Source: a bacterium UBP1_UBA4783
GTDB lineage: Bacteria; Krumholzibacteriota; Krumholzibacteriia; Krumholzibacteriales; Krumholzibacteriaceae
NCBI GenBank assembly: GCA_002403075.1
Contig: DHHB01000060.1
Span: 1 to 34,361 of the forward strand
Direction: 5' to 3'
DNA length: 34,361 nucleotides
Each line of letters starts with the position of its first letter. The first letter of the stretch is position 1. A program made the translations under genes and the position numbers. Below the pieces are notes generated by a model. That model was given only the letters and a program-made list of their open reading frames with translations, was not told where the DNA came from and did not search any database. Below, piece after piece: positions 8,220 through 14,510 of this stretch.

Positions 8220-8246
8220 TTGCGCACGGCACGCCGGCGGTATAAA
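8220..8246 (+). promoter_or_regulatory. Candidate promoter for the glutaredoxin/FTR pair
   Basis: TATAAA (8241-8246) is a good -10 match; TTGCGC (8220-8225) is a fair -35 with a short 15-base spacer. It would start transcripts about 40 bases before the TTG start of the glutaredoxin gene. Confidence 0.4.
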
Positions 8247-8294
8247 CTGTCGAAGCGAGTCGTCGATCCGCATGCGGCGCAAGGAGGGATTCGT

Positions 8295-8552
8295 TTGCAG
8301 AACAAACACGTGAAACTCTATACGCTCAGCACCTGCAGCCATTGCAAGGCGGCGAAAAAGCTCCTCGCCGATCTCGGCGTCGAGTACGAATATACCGACG
8401 TCGACCTCGTTTCGGGGGCGGAGCGCGACGCCGTCCTCGCCGAGGTCCGGAAGTTCAATCCGAACTGTTCGTTCCCGACGATCCTCATCGGCGACACGGT
8501 CATCGTCGGCAACCGCGAGGACAAGATACGGAAGGCGCTGGATCTCGAATGA
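8295..8552 (+). CDS. Glutaredoxin/NrdH-like thiol oxidoreductase (85 aa)
   Basis: This is a one-domain thioredoxin-fold protein with the redox pair C14-S-H-C17 after the first beta strand (VKLYTLSTCSHC) and the cis-proline segment FPTILIGDTVIVG (about 60-72), followed by a short helix. Such proteins shuttle electrons to ribonucleotide reductase, peroxiredoxins or other disulfides. TTG 8295 is taken as the start because AAGGAGG lies seven bases upstream; GTG 8310 is an alternative that would trim five residues. Its stop overlaps the start of the ferredoxin:thioredoxin reductase gene (ATGA), so this protein is the likely acceptor of electrons from that enzyme, replacing a classical thioredoxin. 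Confidence 0.9.
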   Translation: MQNKHVKLYTLSTCSHCKAAKKLLADLGVEYEYTDVDLVSGAERDAVLAEVRKFNPNCSFPTILIGDTVIVGNREDKIRKALDLE

Positions 8553-8884
8553 GCGAAGTCGAGGATCTGTACGAGAGGCTGAAACGGGCGCAGGAGGCCA
8601 AGGGGTACCCGTTCAACAAGGATCGCGCGCGCACCCTCGAGCTCGTCGAGGCTCTCATCGTGAACAAACGGCGGTACGGCTACATGGCCTGCCCCTGCCG
8701 CCTCGCCTCGGGCGATCGCGAGTGGGACCGCGACATCGTTTGTCCCTGCGTGTACCGGGAGCCCGACGTGAAGGAGTACGGCAGCTGCTACTGCAACCTC
8801 TACGTGTCGCCCGCGTGGAACGACGGCGCGATCGAGCACGTCTACGTCCCCGAGCGCAGACCTCCGGAGAAATTCCGCCTGTAG
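8549..8884 (+). CDS. Ferredoxin:thioredoxin (disulfide) reductase catalytic subunit (111 aa)
   Basis: The enzyme passes electrons from reduced ferredoxin through a [4Fe-4S] cluster next to a redox disulfide, to a thioredoxin-like partner. The three cysteine pairs are present as CPC (48-50), CPC (65-67) and CYC (80-82). The spacings (14 and 12 residues) differ from the plant enzyme, which as I recall has 16 and 8, and match the stand-alone type of anaerobic bacteria and methanogens. No gene for the variable (alpha) subunit is present. The gene overlaps the glutaredoxin-like gene by 4 bases, so the two are translated together and probably work as donor and acceptor. It implies a low-potential ferredoxin pool. 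Confidence 0.93.
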   Translation: MSEVEDLYERLKRAQEAKGYPFNKDRARTLELVEALIVNKRRYGYMACPCRLASGDREWDRDIVCPCVYREPDVKEYGSCYCNLYVSPAWNDGAIEHVYVPERRPPEKFRL

Positions 8885-8897
8885 ATATCCGCTCGAT

Positions 8898-8923
8898 AAA
8901 AAAGGCGCCCCGCGGGGGGCGCC
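8898..8923 (-). terminator. Intrinsic terminator of the PpiC lipoprotein gene
   Basis: An 8-bp stem GGCGCCCC/GGGGCGCC with a 4-base loop is followed on the minus strand by six Ts (8903-8898). It lies 37 bases past the stop of the minus-strand gene ending at 8961. On the plus strand the As precede the stem, so it would not be a normal terminator for the FTR gene, though the hairpin may still protect that mRNA end. Confidence 0.8.
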
Positions 8924-8960
8924 CGAAATCGCGCGCGGCGGCCGTTTCGGCCCGCCGTTC

Positions 8961-9992
8961 CTACCTGACGAGCGTCGAATCGAGATACTCGATCTTCGCG
9001 GCGGTCCGCAGGCTGTCGAAGTACGCGGCGATGGCCGCGTTCCTCTTCTGATCCGAGAGATACGCGGATAGCTGCTGCTTCGTCTGCTCGAACGGCGTCG
9101 CGGCCTGCTTCGCGTGCTCGGTGACCTTGATGATGTGGTAGCCGAACTGGGTCTCGACGATGCCGCTCAGCTGGCCCGTCTTGAGCGCGAACGCCGCGGC
9201 TTCAAACTCCGGCACCATGCTGCCGCGCTCGAAGAAGCCGAGGTCCCCGCCCTGCTCCTTGCTCGGGCATTCTGAGTTCGTGCGGGCGAGCTCGGCGAAC
9301 TCGGCCCCCTTCTTGAGGGAGGCGAGAATCCCCTCGATCTTCGCGCGCTTCTCCGCCTTGACGGCGTCTGAGTCGGTCTTTTCCGTCTTGATCAGGATGT
9401 GGCTCGCGCGGACGCGCTCGGGCTGCTGGAACCGCTCCGGATTCTTGTCGTAGTACTCGCGCATCTCCGCGTCGCTCGCCGGGGTCACGCCCGCCGTGCT
9501 TCGCTTGAAAAGCTCCTCCGCCCGCATCGCTATCTCGACTTCCCGGAACAGCTTGTCGGGGGCGAGCCCCTGCTTCGCGAGGCTTTCCTGAAACGCCTCT
9601 TCCGAAACGAAATTCTTGCGGTACGTCTCGATCCGCTCCTCGACCTTCGCCTTGTCCGCGGTGATGCCGAGCTTCTCGACCGCTTCCTCGAGCAGGATCC
9701 GGTTGATGGCGTTGTCGAGCGCCTGCTGCCGGATGGTCGGCATCATCGAGGCCACCTGCGCCGAATCGGCGTACTGGCGGAGCTGCCCGAGGAGCATGTT
9801 CGCCTGGCGATGCATTTCGAGCTCCGATACGTCCGTGCCGTTCACCCGCACGAGAATGTGTTCGGCCGCGGCCTTCGCGGCGGCGAGGCTGTCGGCGTTT
9901 CCTCCCTTGCCGCCCTTCTTCGAGCAACCGGCGCCCGCCGTCGCGATCGCGGCGGCGAGAACGCAGACGGCTGCGAGCGTAAACGATCTCAT
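8961..9992 (-). CDS. Peptidyl-prolyl isomerase lipoprotein, SurA/PrsA-like (PpiC domain, 343 aa)
   Basis: ATG 9992 follows GGAGG and opens a lipoprotein signal peptide: hydrophobic core at 4-18 and the modifiable Cys23 in AGAGC, followed by a Lys/Gly/Ser tether. Residues about 45-165 form a SurA-type N-terminal helical chaperone part with repeated helices (ALDNAINRILLEEAVEKLGI). A parvulin rotamase domain covers about 193-292 (RASHILIKTEK, GGDLGFFERGSMVPEFEAAAF, TQFGYHIIKVTE). It should help fold exported or outer-membrane proteins. The lipobox is weak because the -3 residue is Gly. The leader holds GATAAT at 10112-10107 as a possible -10 box and a 6-bp hairpin CGAACG/CGTTCG at 10085-10100. 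The gene is monocistronic, with its own terminator. Confidence 0.92.
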   Translation of the reverse strand: MRSFTLAAVCVLAAAIATAGAGCSKKGGKGGNADSLAAAKAAAEHILVRVNGTDVSELEMHRQANMLLGQLRQYADSAQVASMMPTIRQQALDNAINRILLEEAVEKLGITADKAKVEERIETYRKNFVSEEAFQESLAKQGLAPDKLFREVEIAMRAEELFKRSTAGVTPASDAEMREYYDKNPERFQQPERVRASHILIKTEKTDSDAVKAEKRAKIEGILASLKKGAEFAELARTNSECPSKEQGGDLGFFERGSMVPEFEAAAFALKTGQLSGIVETQFGYHIIKVTEHAKQAATPFEQTKQQLSAYLSDQKRNAAIAAYFDSLRTAAKIEYLDSTLVR

Positions 9993-10187
9993 ACCTGGGG
10001 TCCCTCCATTCGAGTGGAAAGAAAAATGAGACGCGAGCGGCGGCCGGCGTCTCGCTGCGATCATGTCCGGACGGGGGCGGTATGCGAACGCCCCCGTTCG
10101 AGGGAAATTATCACTGGAAACGGCGAAAGTCCAGATGAATAATCGCCGGAGCGGAGGCCCCGCCCCGCGGGGCCGGAAGGGGACGCC

Positions 10188-10478
10188 GTGCCGGATGAAA
10201 ACGAACCGGTCGAGATGCCGATAGACGGCGTTCTCGACCTCCACGCCTTCGAGCCGCGCGACGCGAAGGAGCTCGTGCCGGATTACCTCTCCCTCTGCCG
10301 GGAAAAGGGGATACTCCGCGTGCGCGTCGTTCACGGAAAGGGAACGGGGGCGCTCCGCGAGACGGTGCGCGCGATCCTTTCGAGAACCCCGGGAGTGAGC
10401 TCCTTCGCGCAGGCGGCCGAGGACGAGGGCGGCTGGGGCGCGACGATCGTCTTCCTCGAGCCTCTTACCAGACCTTAG
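10188..10478 (+). CDS. Smr-domain protein (96 aa)
   Basis: The small MutS-related (Smr) domain fills nearly the whole protein: DLHAFEPRDAKELV (about 16-29), the conserved VVHGKGTGALRETV (about 47-60) and the end motif GGWGATIVFLE (about 80-90). Smr domains are structure-selective or mRNA-cleaving nucleases in several systems. Free-standing 80-100 residue versions are common and poorly studied. GTG 10188 is the only sensible start: AAGGGG lies just upstream and the nearby ATG at 10195 is out of frame. A 7-bp hairpin GGCCCCG/CGGGGCC (10156-10174) sits directly before the ribosome site. The 3' end overlaps the convergent glycosyltransferase gene by 14 bases. Confidence 0.88.
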   Translation: MPDENEPVEMPIDGVLDLHAFEPRDAKELVPDYLSLCREKGILRVRVVHGKGTGALRETVRAILSRTPGVSSFAQAAEDEGGWGATIVFLEPLTRP

Positions 10479-11628
10479 CCTTTCCGGGCTTGATCAAAGC
10501 GACGAACGCGAGCAGGGCGAAGTAGTTGAGCAGGAAAAACGTGCTCGCTACGGCGCTCGCCCGGCCGAGGAGGGGCGCCCGCGAGAGCCGCGTGCGAAAA
10601 ACGGCGAGCAGAAGGAGCGCCGCGATCCCCCACAGGGCGAGCCGGTAGACCGGACCGGGAACGAAGATCGACGAAACGAAGAGGGCGATGAAGAAGAAGG
10701 GCACGAAGAGCCTCGCGATCTTGTGCGAGAAGAACTGGAAGAATATCGGATTCCCCGCCGGAGACGAGAGCTCGGGCATGAGGCGCAGGAGCTGGTAGTT
10801 GCCGAGCAGCGTGCGGACCTTGCGGCGGCGCTCCACGGGGAGGCTCATCGAGAATTCGTCCCGCGCGATCGCGCGCTCGTCGAAGACGTTCCGGTAGCCG
10901 CGGCACACGATCTTCATCGGCACGTAGACGTCGTCGAGGATCGTCTCGTCGGGGATCCTCTCGAAGAGATCGCGCCGGATCGCGTATATCGCCCCCGTAG
11001 CCCCGGCGATCGAATGCACGAGCCCCTCGGTCTTGCGGATCCATTTTTCTATCTTCCAGTAGAGTCCGATCTCCGTTTTGACGCCCGCCCCGGGACTGTC
11101 GTAGAACGCGAGCTCGCCGCTCACGCTGCCGACCGCCGGATCGGCGAAGTTGCCGACGAGCTCCCGCACCGCGCCCGGGTCGAAATCCTGCCGCGCGTCG
11201 GCGAAAACGACGATCTCTCCGTGCGCGAGGCCGACCCCCGTGTTGAGAGCGTTCGGCTTGCCGCGGCTCTCGGGGATTCTCGCGAGGCGGAGCCTCGGAA
11301 ACCGCTCCCCTCCGCGCTCGATATGCGCCGCCTCGCGGGCGGCGTACTCCTCGACGACGCGTTCCGTTCCGTCGGTCGATCCGTCCGAAACGACGACGAT
11401 CTCGAGCTTGCGCGGCGGGTAGGTCTGCGAGAGGAGGTTCTCGATCCGTTTCCCGATGTTCCGCTCCTCGTTGCGCGCGGCGACGACCGCCGTGACGAGC
11501 GGCTCCGCGGCGGGAGCGGCTTTGACGACGGGGCGGGGACGCACCCGGGCCCATATCCAGAGAACAAGCGGATACCCCGCGTAGGCATAGAGGATGTAGA
11601 CGAGCGAGAGCCAGAACAATATCTTCAT
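10465..11628 (-). CDS. Membrane glycosyltransferase family 2 (387 aa)
   Basis: The protein has an N-terminal membrane helix (residues 3-22), a GT-A catalytic domain, and three or so C-terminal membrane helices (about 290-380). This is the layout of processive or polyprenyl-independent GT2 enzymes such as hyaluronan and poly-N-acetylglucosamine synthases. Catalytic features are VTAVVAARNEERNI, VVVSDGSTDGTE, the DxD-like VFADARQDF, LDDVYVPMKI and a basic ERRRKVRTLLGNYQLL that takes the place of the Q/RxxRW motif. The product sugar is unknown; envelope or exopolysaccharide synthesis fits the family. ATG 11628 is chosen because the longer frame from 11676 adds only basic residues. A TATACT box at 11693-11688 could be its own -10. 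Confidence 0.88.
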   Translation of the reverse strand: MKILFWLSLVYILYAYAGYPLVLWIWARVRPRPVVKAAPAAEPLVTAVVAARNEERNIGKRIENLLSQTYPPRKLEIVVVSDGSTDGTERVVEEYAAREAAHIERGGERFPRLRLARIPESRGKPNALNTGVGLAHGEIVVFADARQDFDPGAVRELVGNFADPAVGSVSGELAFYDSPGAGVKTEIGLYWKIEKWIRKTEGLVHSIAGATGAIYAIRRDLFERIPDETILDDVYVPMKIVCRGYRNVFDERAIARDEFSMSLPVERRRKVRTLLGNYQLLRLMPELSSPAGNPIFFQFFSHKIARLFVPFFFIALFVSSIFVPGPVYRLALWGIAALLLLAVFRTRLSRAPLLGRASAVASTFFLLNYFALLAFVALIKPGKAKVW

Positions 11629-11772
11629 AGGCGTTCGGCGGACCGGCGACGGGAAACCCCGCCGGGCGCGCTTCACCCGGCCGGGCCAGTATACAGCAAA
11701 AGACGTGCCCCGGGATACCCTATCGAGACGCCTGCGCCGCTCCTGGCCATGCGGCGATCGAGCGCCCCCCCC

Positions 11773-12984
11773 TTACAGGTTGACGATGTCCCCCTCGTGG
11801 TAGAGCGAGAGGAAGACGAGCATGTAGTCGCGCAGGTGGCGCGTGAGGAGGAAGTTGTTGCGGACGTGCTCGCGGCCGTTCTCGCCGAGCTTTCGCGCGT
11901 AGTCCGGGCTCGTGAGGAGCTGCTTCAGGGCGAACGCGGCCCCCTCGACCGAATGGCAGAGGAGCCCCGAGTACCTGTGGGTGACCTGCAGCGGGATCCC
12001 GCCCACGTTCGACGCGACGACGGGCTTCGCCTTCCAGAGGGCCTCGGATACGGTCAGCCCGAAACCCTCCTTGAGCGATTTCTGCACGATGATGGTCGAG
12101 CCGCGCTGGAGCGCGTTCACCTCGAGGTCGTTCTGCGGCAGGAGGAGGACGTGGATGTCCGGATCGCGGCGCGAGCGCTCCTGCACCTCCCTCAGGACCT
12201 GCGCGCCCTCGGGATCGTCCGCCGCGGTGCCGCCGGCGAGGACGAGCCGACAATCGTTGTAGCGCTTGACCTGCGCGTACGCCGCGATGACGCCGAGCGG
12301 ATCCTTGAGCCGATCGAAGCGGGAGATCTGCGTGATGACCGGCTTGTCGCGGGGAACGCCGTACTTCTCGAACACGGCGGCGACCGCCTCCTCGGGAAGC
12401 TCGCGGTTCTTGTCGCTCAGGGGATCGATCGACGGGGTGATGAGAAACTGCCGGATGGGGAGCGTCTGCGAGAAGCTCGGCGCGGAGAAAACGGCCGAGT
12501 CGTAGCGGACGATGAACTCGCGCAGGAACTTCCACACCTTTCGATTCGGATTCGAGACGTCGACGTGGCACCGCCAGATCCATTTGTTGTCGTCACGCCG
12601 CTTGACGAGGGCGATCGGCTGCGGATCGTGGATGAAGACGATGTCCCCGCGGATGTCGACCTCGCGGACGTTCTGCTCGCTCGTCGCGAGAAAGACGTCG
12701 AAGTCGCGCTGCCCGATCTCCTCGGGGCTGCCGTGGAGCGCGTTGTGGAACTTCTTCGTGACGGCGAAGAACTGCTCCCCGCCCTTGATGAGATCCCAGC
12801 GAGTGTCGACGCCGAGCTCGCGCAGGAGCGGCACCATGCGGTTCAAGATTTCGGCGACGCCGCCGCCGACCGCGGTCGAGTTGACGTGCTGAACGACCTT
12901 GCCCCGCAGCCGCTCCGCGAGCAGCCTCAGGTCGTCAACGATCGACTGCCCGACGATGGGAACGTATTCGTCGATATTCGGCAT
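11773..12984 (-). CDS. treT: Trehalose synthase-type glycosyltransferase (TreT-like, GT4, 403 aa)
   Basis: TreT-type enzymes join NDP-glucose and free glucose directly to trehalose, and related enzymes are trehalose phosphorylases. Hallmarks here are the N-terminal VNSTAVGGGVAEIL (about 35-48), IHDPQPIAL (about 118-126), WRCHVDVSNPN and the C-terminal GT-B sugar-nucleotide site SLKEGFGLTVSEALWKAKPVVASNVGGIP (about 303-331). ATG 12984 begins one base after the stop of the DUF5752 gene, so it closes the mscS-otsA-otsB operon. Having this gene beside an otsA/otsB pair gives two possible routes to trehalose, or different disaccharides from each. Synthase versus phosphorylase direction cannot be settled from sequence. 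Confidence 0.87.
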   Translation of the reverse strand: MPNIDEYVPIVGQSIVDDLRLLAERLRGKVVQHVNSTAVGGGVAEILNRMVPLLRELGVDTRWDLIKGGEQFFAVTKKFHNALHGSPEEIGQRDFDVFLATSEQNVREVDIRGDIVFIHDPQPIALVKRRDDNKWIWRCHVDVSNPNRKVWKFLREFIVRYDSAVFSAPSFSQTLPIRQFLITPSIDPLSDKNRELPEEAVAAVFEKYGVPRDKPVITQISRFDRLKDPLGVIAAYAQVKRYNDCRLVLAGGTAADDPEGAQVLREVQERSRRDPDIHVLLLPQNDLEVNALQRGSTIIVQKSLKEGFGLTVSEALWKAKPVVASNVGGIPLQVTHRYSGLLCHSVEGAAFALKQLLTSPDYARKLGENGREHVRNNFLLTRHLRDYMLVFLSLYHEGDIVNL

Positions 12985-12985
12985 C

Positions 12986-13657
12986 TCACCGTCCGATCCG
13001 CTTCTCGACGATCCGGATGATCGTCCTGCGGAGGTTCTCGAGCGTGTGCGTGTAGGGATCGAGCCGGGATATCTCCTCGGCGATCCCCGTTTCGCCGAGA
13101 GAGGTCTCGAACCAGAGCGAAAAGTCGTTCTGCCCGCGCTCGAGGCGCAGCCGCGCCTCGAACATGTGATAGTAAATGGAATCGACCGTGATCTTCTCGA
13201 GCACCGCGGCGAATTCGCCGAGGTCCCAGGCGAGATGCTTCGTGGAGATGACGAAGCTGATCGACTTGATGAAATGAAACTCCTCCCCCTCGTCCGCGAA
13301 CCGGCGCTTCGCGGAGGGGTTCTTCTCGATATGCTCCTCGATCACGCCGACGATCCGGTTTCGCAGCCGCCTGATCGTCGGAAAACGCACCGTGTCGATG
13401 CTCGCGAGTCTCTCGCCGAGCTCCTCGTCCCCGAGCTCGTTCGTCACCCAATGCGCGAAATCGTTCGGGGGCTCCGGGGAGAGGTACTGATGCTGCTGGA
13501 GATACCGGTGCGTGTGATGATAGATGCTCGAACCGGGCACCGAGCGCAGATGCTCGAGGAGCTGCGCGAGCGTGGACGCCCGAAGCCCCGTGAGCTCCGA
13601 GAGGTGGAGCCGGGTGTGAAAGCGGAACGGATTCTGCGCGCGGGCCGTCGGGCTCAT
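12986..13657 (-). CDS. DUF5752 family protein (223 aa)
   Basis: I recognise this as the uncharacterised DUF5752 family, which as I recall occurs beside trehalose genes. Features are an N-terminal FRFHTRLHLSELTGLRA, a His-rich segment SSIYHHTHRYLQQHQYL (about 45-60) and a mirrored pair later (DSIYYHMFEARLRLERGQNDFSLWFETSLGE). It is mostly helical, with no signal peptide or membrane segment. The two halves, each with SIYHHTHR or SIYYHMFEAR followed by a W-containing motif, look like an internal duplication. The start codon overlaps the otsB stop (ATGA) and the stop is one base from treT, so translation is coupled to both. A regulatory or assembly role in disaccharide synthesis is a guess. Confidence 0.85.
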   Translation of the reverse strand: MSPTARAQNPFRFHTRLHLSELTGLRASTLAQLLEHLRSVPGSSIYHHTHRYLQQHQYLSPEPPNDFAHWVTNELGDEELGERLASIDTVRFPTIRRLRNRIVGVIEEHIEKNPSAKRRFADEGEEFHFIKSISFVISTKHLAWDLGEFAAVLEKITVDSIYYHMFEARLRLERGQNDFSLWFETSLGETGIAEEISRLDPYTHTLENLRRTIIRIVEKRIGR

Positions 13658-14460
13658 CGTGCGAGCGGCTCTCCGCAGCGCTCGGCGAGCGTCCGGAGCA
13701 TCCGCGCCACCTCCTCCGTATTCTCCACGTAGTGCGTCGCGCGGGACTCCCGGGGCTCGCCGACGAGCACGGCGAGTCCCCTCCCTTCGAGGACGCGGAA
13801 CGCGTCCTCGTCGGTGGCGTCGTCCCCGACGTAGACGGGAAAGACCGCCTCGCCGCGCAGCCGCTCCTCGGCGCGGACGAGCTGGTCGACCGCCGTGCCC
13901 TTGTTCCAATCGAGCCGCGGACGGATCTCGAGAACCATCTTGCCCTCGGCGATCTCGAGGAAGCCTCCGACGTCGAGAGCTTCGACGGTGCGGCGCACCT
14001 CCGCCTCCACGCGCGCGACGTCCCCGGGCGCGACGAGCCGATAGTGAACGGCGAGCGAAGCGTTCTTGTCCTCGAAGAAGAGGCCGGGCACCGCCGCGAG
14101 ACGCGTCCCGATCTCCCTTCGCATCCACGCGAGGAGCTCCCGAACGAGCCGCGGCGGCTCGTAGTTCGGAAGCGCCTCCGTGCCGTCGGCCTCGAGACCG
14201 TGGCCGCCGACGTAAACGATGCCGGGGATGCCGACTTTGCCGCGGAGATCCTCGACGCCGCGGCCGCTCACCACGGCGACCGTGCATCGCGGGCTCCCCG
14301 CGAGGCGCTCGAGCACGGCGCGCGTTCCCCGCGGGAGCGCGGCGTCGCCGGGCGTCGGCGCTATGGGCGCCAGCGTACCGTCGAAATCGAGGAACAGGAA
14401 GACGTGCGTCCCCGCGATCCGGGCCGTCGCCGATTCCCATTCGTCGAAGAGGCGCTTCAT
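13654..14460 (-). CDS. otsB: Trehalose-6-phosphate phosphatase (HAD superfamily, 268 aa)
   Basis: OtsB removes phosphate from trehalose-6-phosphate. The HAD motifs are all present: nucleophile Asp25 in DFDGTLAPI, motif II in VAVVSGR, the Lys in DWNKGTAVDQLV and the acidic motif GDDATDEDAF. The OtsB cap feature GGHGLEADG is also visible. ATG 14460 is chosen because GGAAGGA precedes it by five or six bases; ATG 14514 would overlap the otsA stop but has its purine run directly against the start. It ends overlapping the DUF5752 gene by 4 bases. The substrate may be a different sugar phosphate if the upstream synthase is not a true OtsA. Confidence 0.93.
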   Translation of the reverse strand: MKRLFDEWESATARIAGTHVFLFLDFDGTLAPIAPTPGDAALPRGTRAVLERLAGSPRCTVAVVSGRGVEDLRGKVGIPGIVYVGGHGLEADGTEALPNYEPPRLVRELLAWMRREIGTRLAAVPGLFFEDKNASLAVHYRLVAPGDVARVEAEVRRTVEALDVGGFLEIAEGKMVLEIRPRLDWNKGTAVDQLVRAEERLRGEAVFPVYVGDDATDEDAFRVLEGRGLAVLVGEPRESRATHYVENTEEVARMLRTLAERCGEPLAR

Positions 14461-14510
14461 GTCGATCCTTCCGGCCGCCGCGGCGGCTCCGGCGTTCGAA
14501 CGCCCCGCGT

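Noticed and set aside
8898..8923. Terminator for the plus-strand FTR gene
   Set aside because: The A-run precedes the stem on that strand and no Ts follow; it fits the minus-strand gene instead.
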